Shown: in pieces, positions 51,138-64,000 of the stretch | Numbering within the stretch: position 1 is the stretch's first letter | Layout: each line of letters opens with the position of its first letter | Source: Riptortus pedestris | Lineage: Eukaryota > Arthropoda > Insecta > Hemiptera > Alydidae | Direction: 5' to 3' | NCBI GenBank assembly: GCA_019009955.1 | Contig: CM032232.1 | Coordinates: forward strand, 49,812,501 to 49,876,500 | DNA: 64,000 nt | Program-made: the position numbers and the translations under genes | The notes under the pieces: model-generated | Seen by the model: the letters and a program-made list of their open reading frames with translations, nothing else | What the model was told of the DNA's origin: nothing | Databases searched by the model: none

Positions 51138-52610
51138 TTAGGCTGAAGCCGTCCTCGGCGAAGTAAGTGGTAAGCGAGGAAGCGATGATGAAGAAGCCGT
51201 CCGAGTTTCCATTTCGTTTGCTTCTGTTGGCTGTAGTCTGGTGATGAAGCCTGGTTGCTTATATAATATGTATAGTACACAGAATAATAAGGATATTATA
51301 AGAACAATTATACATAAAATAAAATAAAAAGTACTAAAGTCAAAATCATCAGTGTCCAATTCTTCTAGTGGCTCTATATTTAAATTAGTCTTATGTATAT
51401 GATCAAAAGAAAATGAAGTTTCTTCCGCTATTGGCGGCATGTGAAAACTTAAAATAGGATATGATTCCCAGTAAGAATATGGTATGGGAGAATTATAAAG
51501 TATTTCGGTTGAATTGACATATAAAAGTTCTGTTAATTTAGGATGGACAGTTACATTGTGTCCGTTATTATTTATAAGTAATATGGGAGTAATATGGGAC
51601 TCGTTATATAATAAAAATTGATTAATTATTGGTATGAATTTTATAAATGGACTGGTCTCCTTAATAATTAAACTCTTACAATTATTTAATTTCTTATGTT
51701 CTAATATATCTAAAATACAATTATCATAAACGTGACTAATATTTCTACAATAATAATAATCATTAAGAAGTTCACAGTGTCCTGTGAATAGCTCTGTATA
51801 TCTCATAATAAAGGAGGGATATATTACTGTTGTCATAACCTGCCCTTTGTGATATACAGGATAGGATAAAAGGAAAAAGGTTTCGAATGTAGGAGATGGA
51901 AGTGGGATTTGGATAAAATAGGAAATAATATTATTGTGAATAGAACAATGTACTTTGGAAATTTGCCACAAGACATTAGGGTCATTTGATATGAAAGTTA
52001 TATGAATATTATTAATAAGTGTTTCCAGTTCCCTGTAAGATATGATACTGGAATGAAGAATATTAAGTTTACAAAAATCTAAAGTAGTTTCTATATCGTT
52101 AATAGTATTATATAGTAACATTAAATTATTAAACAAAATAGAGTACTGCTGCGTAAGCATTATATCATTAGTTTCATTACTAAAATACTGAAAATATTTT
52201 TCTAATCTACCATTATTATTTTCAATTATTGATAAATCTTTATTAAATTCATTAATTAATTGCTTATTAATAGATAATTGGTTTTTTACATTATGTTCTA
52301 AATGATAATTATTAGACTGTATTTTACTAATGATAGCATCATATTTTTGTTTATCCTGAGCATCCATATTGCCAGTCAGCCATGGGATAGCCGTGCCTAA
52401 GCCGTTGATTAAACCGCGTTTTGGTCTACTTTTGTTTATTTTCAAGTGGTCTAGTTTGTCCTGAGTATGTTTAAGATGTACACGGATTGAATCCAAAAAA
52501 TGTTGATAATTTTTCTTCGTATAAATGTTAATAATTTTTTCAATACTTGTCAATTCTTTTTGTAGTACATCAGTGCCAATGTGGAAGAAAATAGAAAGGG
52601 GGGGGGGCAA
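51138..52610 (-). CDS. env: Endogenous envelope-like protein, N-terminally truncated (F-protein/errantivirus Env type)
   Basis: A 490-codon open frame. Features: a furin-like RPKR at residues 62-65, followed by a hydrophobic fusion-peptide-like GLINGLGTAIPWL; a long heptad-like helical region (about 85-190); several paired cysteines; a membrane segment at about 428-450 (FILCIIVLIISLLFCVLYIL); and a 40-residue cytoplasmic tail. This layout is that of baculovirus F-like fusion proteins carried by insect errantiviruses. No ATG opens the frame: its first codons are TTG and a poly-C run, preceded by an in-frame TGA, and no signal peptide is present. So the start is lost or came from a spliced leader. 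No pol is adjacent upstream. Over about 400 residues the frame is unbroken. Confidence 0.85.
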   Translation of the reverse strand: MPPPLSIFFHIGTDVLQKELTSIEKIINIYTKKNYQHFLDSIRVHLKHTQDKLDHLKINKSRPKRGLINGLGTAIPWLTGNMDAQDKQKYDAIISKIQSNNYHLEHNVKNQLSINKQLINEFNKDLSIIENNNGRLEKYFQYFSNETNDIMLTQQYSILFNNLMLLYNTINDIETTLDFCKLNILHSSIISYRELETLINNIHITFISNDPNVLWQISKVHCSIHNNIISYFIQIPLPSPTFETFFLLSYPVYHKGQVMTTVIYPSFIMRYTELFTGHCELLNDYYYCRNISHVYDNCILDILEHKKLNNCKSLIIKETSPFIKFIPIINQFLLYNESHITPILLINNNGHNVTVHPKLTELLYVNSTEILYNSPIPYSYWESYPILSFHMPPIAEETSFSFDHIHKTNLNIEPLEELDTDDFDFSTFYFILCIIVLIISLLFCVLYILYKQPGFITRLQPTEANEMETRTASSSSLPRLPLTSPRTASA

Positions 52611-53700
52611 AATACGATTCAGACGGTTATGAGATTTTCACATGATTAAAGAACAAGCAGGTTAGCCAGCGAAGGTTTACAATAGATAAATATACATACA
52701 GGTAACACTTTCGTGAAGATTAGTGAATAATTACAAACGGCAATGAGAAATCTTTCAGTGAATTTACAATATAAGTTAATAGTCCCTACAACATAATACG
52801 GCTGGATTGAAAACAAACAGGTTAGCCAACCTTGTAGCGCAGTATCGATAGGTAGGCCGGAAAAACAAACAATTAAAGAAATTTATCTGAATATAAAATA
52901 TTAATTTTATTGGAAACTATTTACTATAGTTAGTGGAGTAATTTGAAATGAATCAAAATAATTTCTCAATCATATGAATCAAAATAATTTCTCAATCATA
53001 TGAATCAAAATAATTTCTCAATCATATGAATCAAAATAATTTCTCAATCATATGAATCAAAATAATCTCAATCACTAAGATTTTTTTCAACAGGGGGGTC
53101 AACAGAAGAGTTTGTACCACTTAAAATAAAGCTTTGTTGAAAATAATATTTTGTATTTAACCTAATAATGAGGTTGTTCATGAGATATCAGCTTATTATT
53201 AATATGTCCTTAGTAGGAGTGGGGGTTTACTGAATGCGGAACTCATTACAAAAAAAAAACAAATATCTCGGTTAATACTCATTATACGGAAAATATGTAT
53301 AGAACAATATTTATAGTAAATGAAATTTGCAATAAGATTGTTTCTATACAATTTTTCGATCCCACATATAGTAACGGAGATATTTCGAATTTTGGAAAAT
53401 CCTCCCCTCTCAACCCCCCCTCCCTCCCACTGGTCCGATTTCAGCCGTTAACGAACTTGATCTTTCTTTTTACATAAAATGACTAAATTGCAAGTTTCGT
53501 AACGATCAACCAAAAATTGCGACCGCTAGAGCGGTAACAGACAAAAAAATATATATATATATATACATACAGTTTTGAACGGAACTCATTTTCGTCATCT
53601 ACTAAGTAGGAACGATGGACATTTGAAGAAAAATGTCGAAAATTCCGTCATGAGTACAACCTCAATAGCTGATTTCCCCTAAGGGAAATCTGCTAAAATC
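52611..53700 (+). repeat. Family P copy with 26-bp tandem repeat
   Basis: Starts in P head sequence (GCGAAGGTTTACAATAGATA, shared with 55580), runs through the 26-bp array, GGTCCGATTTCAGCCGTTAA and GCGACCGCTAGAGCGGTAAC, to the palindromic end near 53690. The env element seems to have landed in or beside its head. Confidence 0.75.
52948..53074. repeat. 26-bp tandem repeat, nearly five units
   Basis: Unit ATGAATCAAAATAATTTCTC plus AATCAT; first four units identical, the last lacks TT. At the matching place in 55815-55850 there is only one diverged unit, so the array expanded here. Confidence 0.93.
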
Positions 53701-55527
53701 GACGCAGGTTCGATTCCCGCCAAGGGAAAACATTATTTACGAGTTCGCTACCAGAGCGCGGCAGTGCTTGGGAGTCAGCGTGAGTCTAACGAGTTCATCT
53801 CTCTTCCGTCCACAGGCAGGCTGACACGGTTAACTGGCCGCAGACCCTGGTTGCGAATCTTTCGAGTCTCGCTCGCTCGGGCGGCTAAAGATCTCAAAGG
53901 TTGAAAATGTGTCCCAACTATTGTATAAATACATTAAATCCCTTGATATATGTGAGTTAATAGTTTCGGCTCACATGGTAAACCAAGGGTAGCGAATTGT
54001 CTATCGGCCAAGTCCCGTTTTGTAATGTACTTGATGATTTTTTTTCAATCCAATATATCAATTTAAACAGAAATCGTGACTATCCGATATATCACTTCGG
54101 TTCCAACACTATCTAAACGCTGGAAAATTGAACCCATCTCCTTGACCGTAATGCAAATGAAAATATAATTTAAATTAATTATTTATTAACGTCTACTTTC
54201 TGCAACTAAGGCTAATTGGGACGGATTATCTTCAGGTTACCACCCTTTTCTAGCCAGGGTGGGACTAAAGGTTTTATTTAAGGAATTCCGTCACTAAATA
54301 CATTCCTGTTGTCCAGACTGGAATTGAACTCGCCACTCTAGGTTTGCCATGTGAGATTAAAGTCAACGCTTTAACTCACATGGCCAACCTGAGCCCCAAG
54401 TGAACATATAAGTTGTAGTTGGATGCAATATTCCATTTATGACATTACACTGGAAAGGTGCGAATCAACACCAAAAGTGCAGTTTTACCATGTCTGACTG
54501 CCTGTTTGTTACTCAATCGCTTAAAGCTCATTACTTTTATAGTTGTGAATCAAATACTCCAAGACCAAAATGAGAATTTCGTTTTCAAAAGTAAGTGTGA
54601 GACCATTCGTCGGTGGTTGATAGACAGACTAAAAGGATATTGTGAGTGTTCCAGAGTGGTTTGGGACAAAAGTGCCCCAAGACAGATCATATCTTTGCCA
54701 TTCGACAAACGTTAGAAAGAGTATACGAGAATGTCATTGATCAGTGTCGTCTTTTAATTGAATTCCGACATGCAACTGATTATATTGAAAGGTTAAAATC
54801 ACTACAGACATTCTAGTACCTGGGAAGCCAAGCAGGCTTATCAATGACACCAGAAAGGAATTTTTGTGTAGCCTAAATCAGTGTACACGATTCGGATAGC
54901 TTTGAAGTAACTAGACACCACCATAACAACCGACTAAGATGCATTACGCTATTTATATTACCCTTGAAGACCCAATCCGAAGAATAAAAACTAATTCCAG
55001 AGAATCGCCGCTGCATTAACCGGTGTTAAAAGAGTTTCTTAAAGATTCCACAATTTAGTATTCAGTATAAACAAGGGTAAAGCGAAGCACATGAGATCAC
55101 CTGTCGGGGACGAGAAGTAGAGGTTCAATTATTACATGATTTAAATAATCCAGGGGGTTTAAAAGGGAGCAGTAGCTTAGACGTTCGTAACATGAGAATG
55201 GTTGTTTATGGCCTGCAGAAAGCTCCCAGTATGAAAACCTCGATTGATAATCGCAATTAATGATATATGAAACGGCGATTATATCCGTGGGCATTTATTT
55301 CTTCGGACCATGGATTCTTACAAAAGAAAACCGGAGAGTACACCTGGCCAGAGAAAGAGCAGTCTTATGAAAAATATTTGAAGCCCACAATGAGCAGCAA
55401 ACTAAACACACACGTCAGAAGCACCAAACTAATGGAATTCTACGACGCTCCTGAAATTCAGTACTACTAAGAAGATGAAACTGGCTGGCTGAGATAAGTT
55501 GAAAAACTGGAACTTGACAGACTCACT
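53701..55527. other. Gene-free stretch with a SINE
   Basis: 53700-53960 is unusually GC-rich and includes GCAGGTTCGATTCCCGCC, a B-box-like SINE or tRNA relic, and a SINE-like GCTCACATGGTAAACCAAGG. 54400-55527 shows open frames (54458-54715, 55267-55470) that I cannot assign. Confidence 0.45.
54176..54397 (-). mobile_element. tRNA-derived SINE, full-length reference copy
   Basis: Minus strand, about 222 bp: head GGTTGGCCATGTGAGTTAAA (A-box region), stem CTCACATGGCAAACCTAGAG, B-box GAGTTCAATTCCAG, body TTTAGTGACGGAATTCC and CCACCCTGGCTAGAAAAGGG, and end GACGTTAATAAATAATTTAA. Other copies: 1455, 26109, 47060, 63834. Confidence 0.85.
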
Positions 55528-56370
55528 ATAAAGTCCGTCACGCAGGGGCTGCGTAAACTAAGTAGATTTTCCACGCGAAGGTTTACAATAGATAAATATA
55601 CCTACAGGTAACACTACCGTGAATGCTCAGAACATTTACAATACAAGTTAATAATCTCTACAACGAAAAGCAGCTAAAATTTAAACAAACAGGCCAGCCG
55701 GCCTAGTAGTGCTTCATTGATAGACCGGAAAGACAAACAATTAATGAAATATATCTGAATATAACATATTAATTTCATTGAAAACAATTTACCAAAGCTA
55801 GTGCTGTAATTTGTAATGAATCAGAATCAGTTTTATCACAATCACTCAAATTTTAGTAATCCAAAAACAAATGAAGGGGGAGGGGGAGGGGTCAACAGAA
55901 CGTGTTTGCACATATCTCACAAAGCAAAAGTTCCATGAAAACAATATTTGGTATTTAAGCTTTGACTAATGTGGTTTATTATATAACAGAGTATTGTTCA
56001 TGTAGCACTAGTAGAAGTGGGGGTTTACTGAAGGCTGAAAACAGAAAAATGCAAATATCTCGGTTAATATTCAAGATAGAGAATAAATGTATATAACAAA
56101 TTTTATAGTACATTTAATTTGCAAAAGGATTAGTTCTATACAATTTTTCGATCCGACTAATAGTAATGGAGATATTTCGAAATTTCAAAATTCTCCCTCT
56201 TTAACCCCCCCCCCCTTCCCCTTGTCGGATTTCAGCCATTAACGAACTTGATCTTTTTTTTTACATAAAACGACTAAATAGCAAGTTTAGTAACGATCAA
56301 ACAAAAATTGCCGCTTTTGTTTGCTTGGACCGCTAGAGCGGCAACAGACAAATATATACATATATATATA
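55528..56370 (+). repeat. Family P copy, lacking its end module
   Basis: Head AAAGTCCGTCACGCAGGGGC, then GCAAATATCTCGGTTAATAT, GTCGGATTTCAGCCATTAAC and GACCGCTAGAGCGGCAACAG. It stops at an AT tract that joins family T copy B. Confidence 0.8.
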
Positions 56371-56373
56371 TAT

Positions 56374-58169
56374 ATACTAGCTCAGATACCCGGCTTCGCT
56401 CGGGAATTCATTTGAGGCTGAATGGTGATGGTATTTTTTTGGCAAGGCTTTAGTTTTCACAATAGTTTCACCTTTACCCGTCCCACTATTTAGGATTAAC
56501 ACCCGTTGTTGGCATTTGTTAATAATAAAATTAATTTTTTATGTAAGTCTTCACTGTCCTCCAAATTGTCATATTTCCCATCTCCTGTGCATTATGCATA
56601 GATCTCAGTTATTAAGCACAAAATATTGTGGTGAAACGAAATATCACCATTATTAATTTCAGGCCTCCCTTATAACCCCCACTCCTGCCCGTCCCTAGAA
56701 ATGTTAGTATGGCTTATTATAAGGAAAGAGTTAGTGCTAATACACATACCGAGTTTTATTTAGTTCGGCTGGGTCTTTTGTCCCAAATAAAATTGTTCAT
56801 TTCCGCTATAGGTTTTAGCGTATATCTCGTTTATAATACGGTATACGAAAAAAGTGTGTAAAACAACTGAGGAAAGAAAGAGGGAGTGAGGAAGGTTCTA
56901 GATTACAGGAAGGTCTCCCCACCCGTCCCTGACGCTCCAGGTTAACCAACAGAACATGACTAACGGCTAACTCTATATTCCGCTAACATTACCTTATATT
57001 CAGATTCTATTTTCAATTCTAATTATGTATGTTTAAATACTTTCGTTTTTTGTGAATTAATTGATGTTTTAAACACATGAAATTACTTACTTCCGATTAA
57101 TTAATGTTCCAGTGAAAGACAGAGGAAGGGGGGGGGGAGTAATATTCTTTGCTCCTCATGAAACAGCTACTTGTTTTTAAAATGCTTCATACAATTGAAA
57201 TGTTCTTGTTTATCGTCATGTTCATAATTGCCGAGAAACCAATAGGAAACGAAATACCGCTATTATTAATTTCAGGCATTCCTTATAACCCCCACTCCTG
57301 CCCGTGCCTAGAAATGTTGATATGGTTTGTAATAATGAAAGCGTTAGTGCAAATACACATACCAAGTTTTATTTATTTCGGTTGGGTCTATTGTCCCAAA
57401 TAAAATTGTTCACTTCCGCTATAGATTTTAGCGTATATCTCGTTTATTATTCGGTATACGAAAAAAGTGTATATAACAAATGTTACTCTAAATAACAAAG
57501 TAAACAACTTTTGTTATGTTCATATTTACCGAAAAACCAATAGGAAACGAAATATCGCTATTTTTAATTTCTAGCTTCCCTTATAACCCCCACTCCTGCC
57601 CGTCCCTAGAAATTTTGGTATGGCTCGTTATAATGACAGCGTTAGTGCTAATAGATATACCGAGTTTTACTTAGTTCGGTTGAGTGTTTTGTGCCAAATA
57701 AAATTGTTGACTTCCGTTATAATTTTTAGCGTATAACTCTTTTATACTTCGGTATACGGCGAAAGTGTATATAACAAAAGTTACTCTAAATAACAAAGTA
57801 AATAACTTTTGTTATGTGCATATTTGCCGAAAAACCAATAGGAAACGAAATATCGCTATTTTTAATTTCAGGCCTCCCTTATAACCCCCACTCCTGTTTG
57901 TCTTAGAGAATAATAATATAGCCTAAAGTCTAAGTTGGGCTAGTAGTAATATACATACCAAGTTTCATAAAATTCGGTTTAGCCGTTTATGCGTGAAAAG
58001 GTAACAAACAAACAAACAAATAAACAAACAAACAAACAAACAAACAAACAAACAAACAAACAGACACCAAAGAAACAAAATGCAGTTATGGTGTCTATGA
58101 CATGTGAAACGAAAAGTTATCGTGAAATTTCGCGAAAAAAATCAATGTACAGACAGAGGTTACAATTTT
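56374..58169 (+). repeat. Family T copy B
   Basis: Head hairpin CCCGGCTTCGCTCGGG, unit markers at 56664, 57277, 57575 and 57873 (last three spaced 298), (AAAC)n 58003-58062, and the family end. The stretch 56865-57160 is unrelated sequence inserted in, or replacing, part of a unit. Confidence 0.83.
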
Positions 58170-58173
58170 ATAT

Positions 58174-59510
58174 ATATACTAGCTAAGGTACCCGGCTTCG
58201 CCCGGGAATTCATTTGAGCCGGAATGATGATGGTATTTTTTCGGCGACTTTACTTTGCACAATATTTTGACATACCCCGTTTCAGTGTTTAGGGTTAGTA
58301 CCCGTGGTTGGTTTGGAATAGAAAATGAAATATCACGAATTTTTATTTCAGGCCTCCCTTATAACCCCCACTCCCGTTCTAACCTAAACATTTTAATATA
58401 GCTTATAACCATGTAAACATCAATTTTAATTTATATATTCTGTGTTTAGTTGGAATCGATTCAAACGTTGGTGTCCAACTCCCGCTTTAGCTTTTAGTGT
58501 ATATCTCGTTTATAAATTGTTATACAACAAAAGTGAATATAACAAAAGTTACTTTAAATAACTAACTAAACAACTTTTGTCATGTGAATAATTGCAGAAA
58601 AACCAATAGACAACGAAATCCCGCTATTTTTAATTTCAGGCCTACCTTACAACCCCCACTCCTGCCCGTCGCTAGAAATGTTGGTATGGCTTATTCTAAA
58701 GAAGGCGTTTGTTTTATTACACATACCGAGTTTGGTTTAGTTCGGTTGAGTCTTTTGTGCCAAATAAAATTGTTGACTCCCGCTATAGTTTTTAGCGTAT
58801 AACGCATTTATACTTCGGTATACGACGATAGTGTATATAAAAAAAGTTTCTCTAAATTACAAAATAAAAAACTTTTGTCATGTGCATATTTGCTGAAAAT
58901 GCAATAGGAAACGAAATATCACTATTATTAATTTCAGGCCTTCCTTATAACCCCCACTCCTGCCCGTCCCTAGAAATGTTAGTATGGCTTATTATAAGGA
59001 AGGCTTTTGTGTTAATTCACATACCGAGTTTGGTTTAGTTTGGTTGAGTCTTTTGTGCCAAATAAAATTGTTCACTTCCGCTATAGGTTTCAGCGTATAT
59101 CTCGTTTATAATTCGGTATACGAAAAAAGTGTATATAACAAAAGTTACTCTAAACAACAAAATAAACAACTTTTGTTATGATCATATTTGCCGAAAAACC
59201 AATAGGAAACGAAATATAGCTATTTTTAATTTCTGGCTTCCCTTATAACCCCCACTCCTATTCGTCCCAGAGGATATTAATATAGCCTAAAGTCTAAGTT
59301 GGGTTAGTAGTAATATATTTACTAAGTTTCATAAAATTCGGTTCAGCCGTTTATGCGTGAAAAGGTAACAAACAAACAAACAAACAAATAAACAAACAAA
59401 CAAACAAACAGACACCAAAGAAACAAAATGCAGTTATGGTGTCTAGACATGTGAAACGAAAAGTTATCGTGAAATTTCGCGAAAAAAATCAATGTACAGA
59501 CAGAGGTTAC

Positions 59511-59517
<7 letters not shown>
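58174..59517 (+). repeat. Family T copy C, head-to-tail with copy B
   Basis: Starts TACTAGCTAAGGTACCCGGC straight after copy B. Unit markers at 58373, 58641, 58939 and 59237 (268, 298, 298). (AAAC)n at 59366-59411; ends at an AT tract 59515-59588. Confidence 0.83.

Positions 59518-59588
<71 letters not shown>
59515..59588. repeat. (AT)n microsatellite
   Basis: Interrupted once by CAT; ends family T copy C. Confidence 0.97.
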
Positions 59589-59591
<3 letters not shown>

Positions 59592-61265
59592 TTCCTTAGA
59601 TCCTTCCGAAGTCTGTCCTACCAGCGTTCTAAATTAAAATTAATTAGTTGGGCAGTTGGGGGGATGAGGGGTTAAAATATGTGGGAGGTCTCTCAGGCCG
59701 GGTGGGGCCGATTTTGATTCGTCCAGAGGTGCACCCGACGGAGGGTTAATTTCGTGGAAGAGAATTTGAGGATGTTGGGCAACCGTAATTGGAGATAACT
59801 TCCTGTGGACTGTATGGAATGGTCAGATTCGGTACCACATCCTTCAAGATCTATAGCGGCTACTACATATGTCTATTTAAAATACTGAAGTAGAAGAGTC
59901 GCCTTCGTGATAACGTCAACATTAAACAGTACACGTAGTAGTTACAATTTTCTTTTTGTAGTAGTCAAATTGGACATTTAAACGTTTCTTATAAAACCAC
60001 GAGCCTAGATTTTATCTGAAGAATATTACCTGCTCAAGGCGAGTGGATTAATTGTGAAAATGTTAATGCAATTCTTGTCCGAATGAAATTTTAGTTATTT
60101 TAAAGGCCTTCGTGTTACCTCTTCCAAAAAGTGGGATTATGAATAAATCGTATTTAGTAAAAATATGGGTATCCCTTTGGTTCTAAGTTACAACATCCTG
60201 ATTCCAAAACATCAATTTTTAACAATCCCCCATGGTTTTGTGGGAAATATATTAATTTATGATCTCTGACTAATTATATATCTAAGACATTTTACTTAGT
60301 GTACATCAAAGTTTTAGTTCCATATATTATCATCATCATATCGATGTTTTTACGCTGATAAAGCAATTTTATATAAATGTTCTGACTACCGATGCTCATC
60401 TCAATTACGTCCCATGATATATTATGTGAAAGGAAATTCAATTGAATCAACGGGCTATTGTTAAATCTGCTACGCTTACGCAGTCTCAGCGTGACAAAAT
60501 TTTAAAAAATATACTGAAGTCTAAATTCTGTAAGAAACATACTGTGCTACATATTCAAAAGTTGGAGGGGGGGGGGGGGAGGTAGCTTATTTCAGTAATA
60601 GGTAGTCTAGGCATGTCACAAGGAAATTAAATTATAGCTGTTAGTAAAAAAAAAACTTAAGGTAATACAGAAATTCCAAAATATTTCCACCCATAACTAA
60701 ATAAGTTTTCATGTAATGCCCGGGAAATTTGAAACATTTTTTACCCTTTTTTATTTTGTCTTTAGTTAATAGTTTTTGAGGGATTGTTGGCTTTTTTTGA
60801 AAATTTCAGTATTTAAATTTTCAGTTGGGAAATATGCTTAATTATGTTTTTGTTTTTTAGTTAATCAACCATTAAGTTAATATATTTAATATAAATTAAA
60901 AATCCAGTATACGAAAATTGGTTTGTTTGATTTATTAGGAAGAAATTAAGTATTGAACTTTAAGTGATATCTTGTAGATATATTTTGTTATATGTGGTTA
61001 GCCGTTGCTCACTTTATTAAAAATAATAAAATCAGTAAATGGTATCAATGCAACCTCTTTGTTTGGAGGCTTTGGTCTCCACTGTTTACTGACAGACGCC
61101 CTAGTGTAGAGGAAGTTATACTAAATATTCTCTTAATTATTCGAGTATTTTACAAGTACAAATGAACTCTGTTAGTCTGTAAGAGACACGTTTGCTAGCC
61201 TTCACTTTACATAAGGAAATTTAAGATTGAAAAGCCAAGTACTTTGGCAGCTGAGAACTTGCTCA
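59589..61265. other. Gene-free stretch upstream of Ubc2
   Basis: A family P head fragment, reversed, at about 60450-60560 (AAATCTGCTACGCTTACGCAG) and a G-run at 60570. No coding signal; probably contains Ubc2 promoter sequence near its right end. Confidence 0.5.
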
Positions 61266-61269
61266 TGGC

Positions 61270-61365
61270 CGCCGGTTCTGTTCGTTTTGCATCTTTTTAG
61301 AAATGTGCCTAAAAGATTTTTAATCTGAGTCCATTGTCTCTTGGACGTTTTTTAACCAAGAATAG
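61270..61365 (+). other. Ubc2: Probable 5' noncoding exon of Ubc2
   Basis: A strong donor AATAG|GTAAGT at 61366 and the acceptor at 61872 imply a leader exon. Its 5' limit is unknown; the sequence from about 61260 (GGCCGCCGG) is less AT-rich than its surroundings and could be near the transcription start. Confidence 0.4.
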
Positions 61366-61884
61366 GTAAGTGTAAATTCTAATGTGATTTTGCCCTCATT
61401 CAATTTATAATTATTTCACGTCCTAAGAATGGATTTGTATAGGTTGTCTTTTGTTCTTTGAGGTGTGGTCTTTTAAACGAACATTTATATTTCTTTTACT
61501 TTTCAATTATTGTTATTTCATTCTTGGCTCTTACAGGAAATACATACGTTCCTGAATTCACTACATATCAGAGTCAACTTCACTAATGATCTGTCTCACT
61601 AATCAAAACATTAGTCATTTATTTTATTTATTGATTAGTTGTTATTATTATTTGCAAGGACTTAGTTTTCACTGTAACTGTCCTTCTTTTGAAACAACAT
61701 AGGCAAGTTTTCAGCTTATTTATGATTTTTAATTAAACTTTTAATAACCTAGACAGGACTTTTATTGATTGATATGGGCAGCTTAGAATTTGTAATCAGA
61801 TCCAATTTCTTTTAAACAGCTTTATTGTTTTTTCTTTTGAGCTTTTTGTAGTGATATTCTGTATGCTTTCAGACGGCTGTGAAT

Positions 61885-63833
<1,949 letters not shown>

Positions 63834-64000
63834 TTATTTATTAACATCTACTTTGTAGTAATGTGGCTAATCAGGATCAGTTATCTAAACCCTTTTCTAG
63901 TCATGATGGGCTGTAAGGATTTTATTCATTTCTTCACTAAATAACTCTTATTGCCCCTATGGGAATCAAACACATGACTCTAGGTTTATCAAGTTTATTA
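63834..64000 (-). mobile_element. tRNA-derived SINE, cut by window edge
   Basis: Reversed SINE tail and body (AACCCTTTTCTAGTCATGAT, TTCTTCACTAAATAACTC) and the start of the B-box region (GGGAATCAAACACATGACTC). Confidence 0.75.

Noticed and set aside
52948..53074. CRISPR-like array of 26-bp repeats
   Set aside because: Units are directly adjacent with no spacers; this is a eukaryotic minisatellite.
53701..53725. A tRNA gene near GCAGGTTCGATTCCCGCC
   Set aside because: Only a B-box-like stretch is present; no cloverleaf or A-box at the right distance. Probably a SINE relic.
54458..54715. Plus-strand open frames at 54.5 and 55.3 kb
   Set aside because: No recognisable motif, splice signals or repeat relation; cannot be supported as genes.

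Overview
ORGANISM. This is AT-rich nuclear DNA from an animal, most likely an insect. Genes are split by GT-AG introns, and the DNA is crowded with AT microsatellites, non-LTR and LTR retrotransposons, Tc1-type DNA transposons and a tRNA-derived SINE. The ubiquitin-conjugating enzyme fragment at the right end carries residues I associate with insect Ubc2 (UbcD2) rather than vertebrate UBE2E. I cannot name the species. LAYOUT. Two host genes are supported. (1) 432-34299, minus strand: a complete coding region in 21 exons, 3,717 nt and 1,238 codons-minus-stop, for an LKB1/STK11-interacting protein (STK11IP, LIP1 family). Every exon junction keeps frame. Its introns make up about 30 kb and are full of repeats. 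A perfect GTCACGTGAC site lies 159 bp upstream of its ATG. (2) 61885-62377 and onward, plus strand: the first three coding exons of a class III E2 enzyme (Ubc2/UBE2E), running off the window. BETWEEN THEM. 34.7-45.4 kb is a nest. A decayed R1/jockey-type LINE on the minus strand was split by an old, gutted Ty3/gypsy element on the plus strand (36.3-38.2 kb) and by a younger Ty3/gypsy element on the minus strand (38802-45209) with near-identical LTRs, a SAP-domain Gag, and several stop codons in gag and pol. 45.4-61 kb is gene-free. It holds three copies of a repeat built from about 298-bp tandem units (49.8-50.9, 56.4-58.2, 58.2-59.5 kb), a truncated errantivirus-type env with its 3' LTR (50928-52610), SINEs, and many copies of a palindrome-ended repeat. 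REPEAT FAMILIES named here: family P (a palindromic end centred on CCCTTAAGGG, often with an internal AT microsatellite; at least ten copies), family Q (about 370 bp, three copies), family T (298-bp units), the tRNA-like SINE, and fragments resembling Penelope-like element ends. HOW GENES RELATE. The two host genes are not an operon and point in opposite directions with their 5' ends facing each other across about 27 kb of repeats. In mammals STK11IP binds LKB1 and acts at lysosomes; the E2 enzyme is a general ubiquitination factor. No functional link between them is visible here.
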